64,000 nt of DNA from Bradyrhizobium iriomotense. GTDB lineage: Bacteria > Pseudomonadota > Alphaproteobacteria > Rhizobiales > Xanthobacteraceae. Under the pieces are notes generated by a model. That model saw only the letters and a program-made list of their open reading frames with translations, was not told the origin of the DNA and made no database searches. Positions 1-9,242 of the stretch are shown piece by piece. Both the position numbers and the translations under genes were made by a program. Where the stretch lies: the NCBI RefSeq assembly GCF_018129405.1, contig NZ_JAFCLP010000009.1, forward strand, positions 186,001-250,000, written 5' to 3'. How positions within the stretch are numbered: the stretch's first letter is position 1; each line of letters begins with the position of its first letter.

Positions 1-1
1 G

Positions 2-82
2 CCGAAGGAAGGGGAAGAAGAGGTCGACGAGCTCACCGCGATCTTCCAGGAGATCGGCGCGCGGGCACGGGCTGGCGGATAG
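2..82 (+). CDS. C-terminal fragment of an unidentified protein (cut by window edge)
   Basis: An open frame enters from the left edge and ends at TAG 80-82, giving 26 residues that begin PKEGEEEVDEL and end GARARAGG. The acidic and amphipathic composition and the one-base gap to the next ATG at 84 suggest the last codons of a gene co-transcribed with the racemase-like gene. The fragment is too short to assign a family. Confidence 0.5.
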   Translation, partial: PKEGEEEVDELTAIFQEIGARARAGG

Positions 83-83
83 C

Positions 84-740
84 ATGGCCGGCCGGCGCAT
101 CCTCCTGATCAATCCGAACAGCAATGAAGCGACCACCGCGATGATGGTGGCGATCGCCAGGTCTGCTGCCGCCGATGGTTTCGACATTGTCGGCGCCACG
201 GCAACGCGTGCGCCCACGATGATCGTCTCGGCGGATGCGCTGGAGGCGGCTGCGACAGAGGTCGAGGAGATCGCGCGTGCGGCCAGCTGTGCGTGCGACG
301 GCATCATCGTGTCGGCCTTCGGCGATCCCGGCCTCGCCGGGATCAAGGCGGCGATGAAGCTGCCTGCTGTCGGCATCGGCGAATCCGCGATGCTGGAAGC
401 CGGAGAGAACGGTCGCCGGTTCGGCGTGGCGACCACGACGCCGCTGCTGAAAGCGAAGATCGATGCATTGCCGGAGGCCCTGGGATTGCGATCGCACTAC
501 AGCGGCACACGCTTTGCCGATGGCGATCCGCACGAGCTCATGCGTGATCCATTGCTGTTGCGCGCGGCTCTCGCGAGCACGGTCGAGGCCTGCATTGCGC
601 AGGACGGAGCGGAGGCGGTCGTCATCGGCGGCGGGCCGCTGGGTGAAGCGGCACGCGAGCTTCAGCCGATGTTCACCGTGCCGGTCATCGCGCCGATCCC
701 GTCAGCCGTGCGGCGGATCATTCGTCTCGTCACGCCGTAG
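84..740 (+). CDS. Asp/Glu/hydantoin racemase-superfamily protein lacking both catalytic cysteines
   Basis: The 218-residue protein has the two-lobed racemase architecture of the Asp/Glu/hydantoin racemase family: an N-terminal INPNSN motif (residues 9-14), SAFGDPGL at 77-84 and VIGGGPLG at 180-187. Active members carry cysteine in the equivalents of FGDPG (CFGDPG) and GCAG, one for each proton transfer. Here those positions are Ala78 and Gly183, so two-base racemisation looks impossible. Family members without cysteines include decarboxylase-like and isomerase-like enzymes, but the actual role is unknown. The start follows the preceding stop by one base, implying translational coupling. A 9-bp-stem hairpin lies just downstream. 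Confidence 0.75.
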   Translation: MAGRRILLINPNSNEATTAMMVAIARSAAADGFDIVGATATRAPTMIVSADALEAAATEVEEIARAASCACDGIIVSAFGDPGLAGIKAAMKLPAVGIGESAMLEAGENGRRFGVATTTPLLKAKIDALPEALGLRSHYSGTRFADGDPHELMRDPLLLRAALASTVEACIAQDGAEAVVIGGGPLGEAARELQPMFTVPVIAPIPSAVRRIIRLVTP

Positions 741-746
741 CGTGAT

Positions 747-782
747 TTTTCCGCGTCGCGGCATCGGCCGTGCCGCGGAAAA
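747..782 (+). terminator. Possible hairpin terminator after the racemase-like gene
   Basis: TTTTCCGCG (747-755) pairs perfectly with CGCGGAAAA (774-782) six bases after the racemase-like stop codon, and the interior is also self-complementary. There is no clean T-run afterwards, only CTGTTTTCC, so termination may be partial. Confidence 0.35.
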
Positions 783-804
783 CTGTTTTCCTTGACATCA
801 ACTC

Positions 805-841
805 TGCCGTGCTCGACGTGTAACGATGTCGAGCGACGGCA
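805..841. promoter_or_regulatory. Long interrupted dyad in the leader of the ligase-carboxylase genes
   Basis: TGCCGT-g-CTCGAC (805-817) is mirrored by GTCGAG-cg-ACGGCA (828-841) around a 10-base centre. The arms lie 47 to 83 bases before the ligase start at 888. They could be a regulator-binding site or an RNA hairpin. A TTGACA hexamer lies at 792-797, but no matching -10 box is evident. Confidence 0.35.
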
Positions 842-887
842 CGTTGCGCGCCGTCACGAAAAGAAAAGCAGCACGGGAAAAGACGCC

Positions 888-2609
888 ATGAGTGCAGGCC
901 TCAACGAGAAGGATTACCTCGCCACCTTGCGGGGCCTTTGGGAAAAGGCTTGGCCGAAGGGCATGCCGCGCTCGCCGAACTATCTGCACGGCGAAGTTCC
1001 CCTGACGGAATATCTGCGCGCCTGGGCGAAGCGCAGTCCCGATCGCCCGGCTGTGATCTTCTACGGGCACGTCACCACCTATGCCGATCTTGACCGGCTG
1101 AGCGATCGCTTTGCGGCGCTGTTGCAGGCGAAGGGCGTGCGCAAGGGCGATCGCGTCGCCGTCTTCCTCCCAAACTGTCCGCAATTCCACATCGTGTTTT
1201 TTGGCATCCTGAAGCTCGGCGCGGTCCATGTCCCCGTCAGCCCGCTGTCGCGGGCGTTCGAACTGTCCTACGAACTCAACGACACCCAGGCCGAGGTGAT
1301 TGTGGCGCTGGACCAGCTCATCCCCGTCGTCGAGCAGGTCAGGGGCGAGGTGCGGCTGCGTGAGATCATCGTCACCAGCTTTGCCGATGTGGTGCCGGCC
1401 GCGCCCGCATTCCCCACGCCGGATTCGATCCGCGTGCCGCGCGTCGCGGTCTCAGGTGCAACCGATCTGTTCCCCGCGCTCGCCGCGATGTCAGCGCCCA
1501 CGCCGCTGCCGCCGCCCGGTCTCGATGATGTCGCCGCGCTCAACTACACCGGCGGAACGACAGGCATGCCCAAGGGCTGCGTCCATACCCATCGCGACAT
1601 GGTCTATACGGCGGCCGCCAATTACGGCATCTCGGTGCTGTCGGACGAAAGCAGCGTGTTCCTGTCGTTCTTCCCGGAGTTCTGGATTGCAGGTGAAAAC
1701 TTCGGCCTGATCTTTCCGCTGTTCTCCGGCGCGACGCTGGTCCTGCTCGCGCGCTGGGATGCCGTCGGCGCGATGGCCGCGATCGACAAATACAAGGTCA
1801 CGATCACGGCGATGCCGGTCGATGGTGCCGTTGAATTGATGGACCATCCGCGCTGGAGCAAATTCGACCTGTCGTCGTTGAAGCAGGTGCGTGTCGTCTC
1901 CTTCGTCAAGAAGCTCAACGCCGACTACCGCAGGCGCTGGATGGATCTCACCGGCACGATCCTGATGGAGGCGGCCTGGGGCATGACGGAGACCCACACC
2001 TCCAACACGTTCACATCAGGTTTCCAGGACGACGATTTCGATCTCAACAACCAGCCGATCTTCGTCGGGCTGCCGGTCCCCGGCGCCGAGTTCAAGATCA
2101 CCGATTTCGAGACCGGCGCGCTGTTGCCGCTCGGTGCGGAAGGCGAAATCCGCGTGCGCACGCCGTCGCTGCTCAAGAGCTACTGGAACAAGCCGGAGGC
2201 GACCGCGGAGTCGCTGATCGACGGCTGGCTGCGCACCGGCGATATCGGCAGCATCGACAAGGACGGCTTTCTGCACTTCCTCGGCCGCCGCAAGGAGATG
2301 CTCAAGGTCAAGGGCATGAGCGTATTCCCGCCGGAGATCGAGGCGCTGCTCGGCCAGCATCCGAAGGTGCTGGGCTCGGGCGTGGTCGGACGCGATGATC
2401 CCGACAAGGGCCAGGTGCCGGTGGCCTATATCCAGCTCAAGCCGGAGGCGGTTGGCACCATCTCGGCGGAGGATCTGCGCGTCTGGTGCGCCGAGCGCAT
2501 GGCTGTCTACAAGGTCCCGGAAGTGCGTATCATAGATGCCCTGCCGCTGACGGCGACGGGCAAGGTGAAGAAGCAGGACCTCGATCCGAATCTTCCTGCT
2601 GCTGTCTGA
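888..2609 (+). CDS. AMP-forming acyl-CoA synthetase / acyl-CoA ligase (ANL superfamily)
   Basis: This 573-residue enzyme activates a carboxylic acid to an acyl-AMP and then to its CoA thioester. The ANL signatures are all present: P-loop YTGGTTGMPKG at 220-230, the GMTET core motif, the hinge RTGD ending at Asp452, the C-terminal R/KEMLKVKG segment and the catalytic lysine in TATGKVKK at Lys559. The frame is open back to 792, but ATG 888 begins the recognisable N-terminus and follows a purine-rich GGGAAAAG. The substrate cannot be read from sequence. The next gene is a biotin-dependent acyl-CoA carboxylase starting 13 bases after this stop, so the ligase probably supplies the CoA ester that is carboxylated. 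Confidence 0.88.
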   Translation: MSAGLNEKDYLATLRGLWEKAWPKGMPRSPNYLHGEVPLTEYLRAWAKRSPDRPAVIFYGHVTTYADLDRLSDRFAALLQAKGVRKGDRVAVFLPNCPQFHIVFFGILKLGAVHVPVSPLSRAFELSYELNDTQAEVIVALDQLIPVVEQVRGEVRLREIIVTSFADVVPAAPAFPTPDSIRVPRVAVSGATDLFPALAAMSAPTPLPPPGLDDVAALNYTGGTTGMPKGCVHTHRDMVYTAAANYGISVLSDESSVFLSFFPEFWIAGENFGLIFPLFSGATLVLLARWDAVGAMAAIDKYKVTITAMPVDGAVELMDHPRWSKFDLSSLKQVRVVSFVKKLNADYRRRWMDLTGTILMEAAWGMTETHTSNTFTSGFQDDDFDLNNQPIFVGLPVPGAEFKITDFETGALLPLGAEGEIRVRTPSLLKSYWNKPEATAESLIDGWLRTGDIGSIDKDGFLHFLGRRKEMLKVKGMSVFPPEIEALLGQHPKVLGSGVVGRDDPDKGQVPVAYIQLKPEAVGTISAEDLRVWCAERMAVYKVPEVRIIDALPLTATGKVKKQDLDPNLPAAV

Positions 2610-2621
2610 GTGAGAGAGACG

Positions 2622-5600
2622 ATGTCGTTCAAAAAGCTCCTGATCGCCAATCGCGGCGAGATCGCCATCCGCATCGCGCGCGCGGCGGCCGATGCCGGCA
2701 TCGCGACGGTCGCGATCCATCCCGCCGACGACGCGCTGTCGCTGCATGTGCGTGTTGCCGACGAGGCGGTCGAAATCCCCGGCCGCGGCGCACGGGCCTA
2801 TCTCGACATTGAAGCCGTGGTGAAAGCCGCGAAGACGGCCGGCTGCGATGCCTTGCATCCCGGCTACGGCTTCCTCAGCGAGAACGCGGCATTCGCAAAG
2901 GCCTGCGCTGACGCCGGCATCGTCTTCGTCGGGCCGAAGACGTCCGCGCTCGAACTGTTCGGCGACAAGGTCGCGGCGCGGCAACTGGCAAAGCGCTGCG
3001 GCGTACCGATCATCGCCGGCACCAGCGGCCCGTCGAGCCTCGAGGAGATCACGGCATTCTTCACCTCACTTGGCAGCAATGCGGCGATCGTGATCAAGGC
3101 CATGGCCGGTGGCGGCGGCCGCGGCATGCGCGTCGTCGAGAATGCAGCGGATTTGGCGGAGGCCTATGCGCGCTGCCAGTCCGAAGCCAAGGCCGCGTTC
3201 GGCTATGACGGTGTCTATGCGGAGCGTCTGATCCGGCAGGCCCGTCATATCGAGGTCCAGATCATCGGCGACCGCCATGGCGCCATCTCCCATCTCTGGG
3301 AGCGCGAATGCACCATCCAGCGCCGGCACCAGAAGCTGGTCGAGGTGGCGCCGAGCCCGTCGCTGAGCGATCCCCTGCGCGGCCGCATCATCGAGGCGGC
3401 AAAGCAGCTGGCGACGGCTGCCTCTTACGACAACCTCGGCACATTCGAATTCCTGGTCGACGGCACGGCCGAGGACAGCTTTGCCTTCATCGAGGCCAAT
3501 CCGCGGCTGCAGGTCGAGCATACCGTCACGGAAGAGGTGCTCGGCCTCGACCTCGTCCGCGCCCAGCTCGCGGTCGCCGCGGGAGGCTCTCTCGCCTCGC
3601 TCGGTCTTGCGCAAGGCTCGATCCCGAAACCGCGCGGCTATGCCATGCAGCTGCGCGTCAACATGGAGACGCTGGACGAGACCGGCGCGACCCATCCGAC
3701 CGGCGGTGTGCTTGCCGTGTTCGAGCCGCCGTCGGGGCCGGGCGTGCGCGTCGATAGCTTTGGCTATGCCGGCTACAAGACCAGCGCGGCCTTCGACTCG
3801 CTGCTCGCAAAGGTCATCGTGCATACGCCGAGTGAGGCCTGGCATGACGTTGTCGCCAAGGCCTCGCGCGCCTTGCGCGAGTTCCGGATCGATGGCGTCG
3901 TCACCAACATCGCCTTCCTCCAGGCCGTGCTGGCGCATCCCGATTTCAGGACCAACCGCATCGCGACCGATTTCATCGACCGCAACATTGCAAAACTCGT
4001 CGAGGCTGCCGATGGCGCGGCGAGGCCCCTCTACTTTGCAGCGACGGAGCACGGCGCTCACGGCGGGGAAGCGCATGTCGCGCAGGTCGTGCCTGAGGGT
4101 TCGGTGTTGGTCGCCGCGCCCTTGCAGGGCACCATCGTCACCATCCAGGTCAGGGAAGGCGAGATCGTGCGTCCCGGCCAGCAACTGGCCGTGATCGAAT
4201 CCATGAAGATGGAGCATCTGGTCATGGCCGAGCAGGGCGGGCGGGTGACAAAACTCGTCGCCGGCGACGGCGTCACGCTGATGCATGGCGAGGCGATCAT
4301 GTATCTGGAGCCGCTCGACGTGGTGGCCGATAGCACGGCGGCGGAGGCCGATGTCGATCTCGACCACGTCCGCCCTGATCTCGCCGAGCTGATCGCGCGC
4401 CAGGCCAACACGCTCGACGAAAATCGCCCCGCCTCGGTCGAGCGCCGGCGCAACACCAACCAGCGCACCGCGCGCGAGAACGTCGCGCAGCTCGTCGACG
4501 ACGGCTCGTTCATGGAGTACGGCAGCCTTGCGATCGCGGCGCAGCGGCGCCGGCGCAAGCTCGACGATCTCATCAAGAACACGCCGGCCGACGGCCTCGT
4601 CATGGGCGTTGCCACCGTCAATGCCGGGAAATTTGGCCCGGAAGGCGCGCGCTGCATCGTCGTGGCCTATGACTACACCGTGCTTGCGGGCACACAGGGT
4701 CACATGAACCACAAGAAGATCGACCGCATGCTGACGCTGGCGGAAGATTGGCGCGTGCCGCTGGTGTTTTATGCCGAAGGCGGCGGCGGCCGGCCCGGCG
4801 ACACCGACCGGCTGGGCATGACGGGCCTCGACGGCCCGTCCTTCGTGCAATTCGCAAGGCTCTCCGGCCTCGTGCCCGTCATCGGTGTCGTCTCCGGCTA
4901 TTGCTTTGCCGGCAACGCCGCGATGCTCGGCTGTTGCGACGTCATCATCGCCACCAAGAACGCCTCGATCGGCATGGGCGGCCCCGCCATGATCGAGGGC
5001 GGCGGGCTCGGCGTCTATCATCCGGCCGAGGTTGGCCCTGTCTCGTTCCAGTCGCCGAACGGCGTCATCGACATTCTGGTCGAGGACGAGGAGGAAGCGA
5101 CGCGCGTTGCGCAGAAGTACCTGTCCTATTTCCAGGGCGCGGTGACCGAGTGGGAAGCCGCCGACCAGCGCCTGCTCCGCCGCGCCATCCCCGAGAACCG
5201 CCTGCGCGTCTACGACATCCGCAGCGTGATCGACCTCGTCGCCGACAAGGACAGTGCGCTGGAGCTGCGACGGGACTACGGCGTCGGCATGATCACCGCG
5301 CTGATCCGCATCGAAGGCAAGCCGTTCGGCCTGATCGCCAACAACCCGCGCCATCTCGGCGGCGCCATCGATGCCGATGCCGGTGACAAGGCCGCGCGCT
5401 TCCTCCAGCTCTGCGATGCCTTCGATCTGCCGATCGTCTCGCTCTGCGACACGCCTGGCTTCATGGTCGGCCCGGAGGCCGAGAAGACCGCGATCGTGCG
5501 CCACGTCTCGCGCATGTTCGTCACGGGCGCGAGCCTCACCGTGCCGCTGTTCGGCATCGTCCTGCGCAAGGGCTATGGTCTTGGCGCGCAGTCGATGATC

Positions 5601-5924
5601 GGCGGCGGCTTCCACGCCTCGTTCTTCACCGCGGCCTGGCCGACCGGCGAGTTCGGCGGCATGGGCCTGGAAGGTTACGTTCGCCTCGGCTTCCGCAAGG
5701 AGATGGAGGCAATCGCCGATCCCGAGGAGCGCGAGACCTACTACCGCAACAAGGTCGCCGAGCTCTATGCCAACGGCAAGGCGGTCTCGATCGCCTCGGT
5801 GTTCGAGATCGACAACGTCATCGACCCCGCCGAGACGCGGCGGTGGATCATGGCGGGCCTGCGGTCCGTGCCGAAGCCGCCGGCGAGGACGGCGAAGAAG
5901 CGGCCGTGCATCGACACGTGGTGA
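2622..5924 (+). CDS. Single-chain biotin-dependent acyl-CoA carboxylase (BC-BCCP-CT fusion)
   Basis: The 1100-residue polypeptide carries all carboxylase functions in one chain. Residues 1-450 form the biotin carboxylase (KKLLIANRGEIAIRI at the N-terminus, ATP-grasp loop GGGGRGM at 163-169, EANPRLQVEH at 291-300). A biotinyl domain follows with IESMKMEH, where Lys529 is the biotin attachment site. Residues from about 590 to the end form a carboxyltransferase with both beta-type and alpha-type halves. This layout and size match the single-chain long-chain acyl-CoA carboxylases described in Mycobacterium and Rhodopseudomonas. A GTG at 2610 is in frame, but ATG 2622 with upstream GAGAGAGA starts the conserved sequence. 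It is likely co-transcribed with the ligase. The natural acyl-CoA substrate is unknown. Confidence 0.88.
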   Translation: MSFKKLLIANRGEIAIRIARAAADAGIATVAIHPADDALSLHVRVADEAVEIPGRGARAYLDIEAVVKAAKTAGCDALHPGYGFLSENAAFAKACADAGIVFVGPKTSALELFGDKVAARQLAKRCGVPIIAGTSGPSSLEEITAFFTSLGSNAAIVIKAMAGGGGRGMRVVENAADLAEAYARCQSEAKAAFGYDGVYAERLIRQARHIEVQIIGDRHGAISHLWERECTIQRRHQKLVEVAPSPSLSDPLRGRIIEAAKQLATAASYDNLGTFEFLVDGTAEDSFAFIEANPRLQVEHTVTEEVLGLDLVRAQLAVAAGGSLASLGLAQGSIPKPRGYAMQLRVNMETLDETGATHPTGGVLAVFEPPSGPGVRVDSFGYAGYKTSAAFDSLLAKVIVHTPSEAWHDVVAKASRALREFRIDGVVTNIAFLQAVLAHPDFRTNRIATDFIDRNIAKLVEAADGAARPLYFAATEHGAHGGEAHVAQVVPEGSVLVAAPLQGTIVTIQVREGEIVRPGQQLAVIESMKMEHLVMAEQGGRVTKLVAGDGVTLMHGEAIMYLEPLDVVADSTAAEADVDLDHVRPDLAELIARQANTLDENRPASVERRRNTNQRTARENVAQLVDDGSFMEYGSLAIAAQRRRRKLDDLIKNTPADGLVMGVATVNAGKFGPEGARCIVVAYDYTVLAGTQGHMNHKKIDRMLTLAEDWRVPLVFYAEGGGGRPGDTDRLGMTGLDGPSFVQFARLSGLVPVIGVVSGYCFAGNAAMLGCCDVIIATKNASIGMGGPAMIEGGGLGVYHPAEVGPVSFQSPNGVIDILVEDEEEATRVAQKYLSYFQGAVTEWEAADQRLLRRAIPENRLRVYDIRSVIDLVADKDSALELRRDYGVGMITALIRIEGKPFGLIANNPRHLGGAIDADAGDKAARFLQLCDAFDLPIVSLCDTPGFMVGPEAEKTAIVRHVSRMFVTGASLTVPLFGIVLRKGYGLGAQSMIGGGFHASFFTAAWPTGEFGGMGLEGYVRLGFRKEMEAIADPEERETYYRNKVAELYANGKAVSIASVFEIDNVIDPAETRRWIMAGLRSVPKPPARTAKKRPCIDTW

Positions 5925-5955
5925 GGGCAGTGCAGCAATTTTGATGACCACTCCC

Positions 5956-6036
5956 GTCATTCCGGGGCGTCTCGAAGAGCCGAACCCGGAATCTCGAGAT
6001 TCCGGGTTCGATGCTTTCGCATCGCCCCGGAATGAC
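5956..6036. repeat. Intergenic palindromic repeat, family A
   Basis: The element opens with GTCATTCCGGGGCG and closes with CGCCCCGGAATGAC, an inverted repeat, and its centre is the perfect palindrome GGAATCTCGAGATTCC with CCGG flanks. Copies with the same ends and centre lie at 30699-30778 and 61901-61997. All three are intergenic. It fills most of the gap between the carboxylase and the sigma-54 activator and carries no coding sequence. Confidence 0.85.
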
Positions 6037-6137
6037 AACTAGCGAGAGCGCGCCGCGCCTCAGTTCCCGGTTCCCGATTGACATCCCCGCCTGTGGTGCC
6101 AGACTTTGCACAATAATACAGGGTGGAGACGTCCGCG

Positions 6138-7986
<1,849 letters not shown>

Positions 7987-7988
<2 letters not shown>

Positions 7989-8089
7989 AGCGCGATGAGA
8001 TTTGGATGAATCGTCATCGCGCTTTAGGTTGTTGTCTACGCATGCTCTTTCCGGAAAACCGCTTCGCACTTTTCCGGATCATGCTCTAG
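7987..8089. repeat. Intergenic repeat, family E, overlapping the activator stop codon
   Basis: AAAGCGCGATGA (7987-7998) pairs with TCATCGCGCTTT (8014-8025), a perfect 12-base stem that begins inside the TAA of the activator gene. A second part follows, with TCCGGAAAA and TTTTCCGGA (about 8050-8079) as another stem. This two-hairpin element is a familiar dispersed repeat in Bradyrhizobium and relatives. The first stem may act as a terminator. Bases 8090-8218 hold nothing recognisable before the LysR gene. Confidence 0.75.
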
Positions 8090-8218
8090 CGAGCTCGCGG
8101 GCCTCTGCTGGAACCCGAACGCGGCCCGGTTCTTGATCGACTCTCGCAGATCGATTCCAGGGCGGCAATTGCGCCACTGCGAACATACATTCCCGGCGGA
8201 GCAAGAGGAGCGCATTCG

Positions 8219-9106
8219 ATGGAGGAGATCGAAGTCTTCCTGGCTGTCGTCGAGGCCGGCAGCCAGACCGCCGCGGCGCGGCAATTGGGGCGGTCGCTGC
8301 AATCGGTGAACCGGGCGCTGGCCGCGCTGGAACAGAACGTCGGCGTGGAACTGGTGCGGCGGACCACGCGGCAATCGGTGGCGACCGAAGCGGGACTGGC
8401 GTTCTATCGCCGCGTCAAACCGGCCTTTGCGGAAATCACCGAAGCACGGCTCGAGGCTGCAAACCGACGCCTCGAGCCGTCGGGACTGCTCAAGGTCGCA
8501 GCACCGGTCCTGTTCGGATCGACCCATGTGGTGCCCGTGATCGCCGAGTTCATGGCGCGCTTCCCGCAGATCGAAGTCGACGTCAACATGTCCGACCGGC
8601 CTGTCGATGTCGTCGGCGATGGCTTTGATCTCGCCGTGCGGATCAGGGAATTGCCGGACTCGTCGTTGAAGACCCGGCGGCTCGGCGAGCTGCGCACGGT
8701 CGTCTACGGCGCGCCCGACTATTTCGCGCGTCATGGCCACCCGCATCATCCGAACGATCTCGCCAGGCATCAATGCATCCTGCGCAGGACCGGTCGCGGT
8801 GAAATGGACACATGGCGCTTTCGGATCGACGGTAGCGCGGCGATCGTGCAGGTGAACGGCCGCTTTCACACCGACAATATGACGGCTGCGCATGCCGCCG
8901 CTCGTCACGGCCTCGGTGTCGGATACGGGCCGTTCTGGCAGATCCGCGATCTCGTCGATCAGGGCGCGCTCGAAATCGTGCTGGAGACGTTCGAGGCACC
9001 GCGAACGCCAGTGCGCGCCGTGTTTCCGCCAAGCGCGATACCGCCGGCCAAGACGCACCTCTTCGTCGACCTGCTGGCGGAGCGATTGAAGCACGAGCGG
9101 CTTTGA
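8219..9106 (+). CDS. LysR-family transcriptional regulator
   Basis: The 295-residue protein starts with the LysR winged helix-turn-helix (residues 1-60, including AARQLGRSLQSVNRALAALE), followed by a periplasmic-binding-protein-like effector domain to the end. The ATG is preceded by AAGAGGAGCG. LysR proteins bind DNA as tetramers and respond to a small co-inducer. The next gene on the strand, 136 bases away, is the cytokinin-dehydrogenase-like oxidase, which is its most likely target on position alone. It belongs to the subgroup with a short C-terminus (PPAKTHLFVDLLAERL), close to the CrgA/DsdC-like members. No inducer can be predicted. Confidence 0.88.
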   Translation: MEEIEVFLAVVEAGSQTAAARQLGRSLQSVNRALAALEQNVGVELVRRTTRQSVATEAGLAFYRRVKPAFAEITEARLEAANRRLEPSGLLKVAAPVLFGSTHVVPVIAEFMARFPQIEVDVNMSDRPVDVVGDGFDLAVRIRELPDSSLKTRRLGELRTVVYGAPDYFARHGHPHHPNDLARHQCILRRTGRGEMDTWRFRIDGSAAIVQVNGRFHTDNMTAAHAAARHGLGVGYGPFWQIRDLVDQGALEIVLETFEAPRTPVRAVFPPSAIPPAKTHLFVDLLAERLKHERL

Positions 9107-9242
9107 GCCGACACGCGGGAACGCATTCTCTCGATTGGCGGGAATGTCTATCCCGCGATGCGCCGGTTGTCCCGGCGGGCAGGCGATCGCAGCTTGAAGC
9201 GCAGGGGCCCATCCGCCCGACGAGGGCGCAGAGGACTGCACC

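Noticed and set aside
792-797. TTGACA as a -35 box for the ligase gene
   Set aside because: No convincing -10 hexamer lies 16 to 18 bases downstream; the nearest TGTAAC is 21 bases away.
3066-6038. Very long antisense open frame (990 codons) opposite the carboxylase gene
   Set aside because: It is rich in Arg, His, Asp and Gly with no domain pattern, as expected from the complement of a GC-rich gene. The sense strand encodes a complete, motif-rich enzyme.
6094-6110. TGGTGCCAGACTTTGCA as a sigma-54 promoter before the AcoR-like gene
   Set aside because: The spacing between GG and GC is 11, not 10, and the -24 block reads TGGTGC rather than TGGCAC. It is too weak to call.
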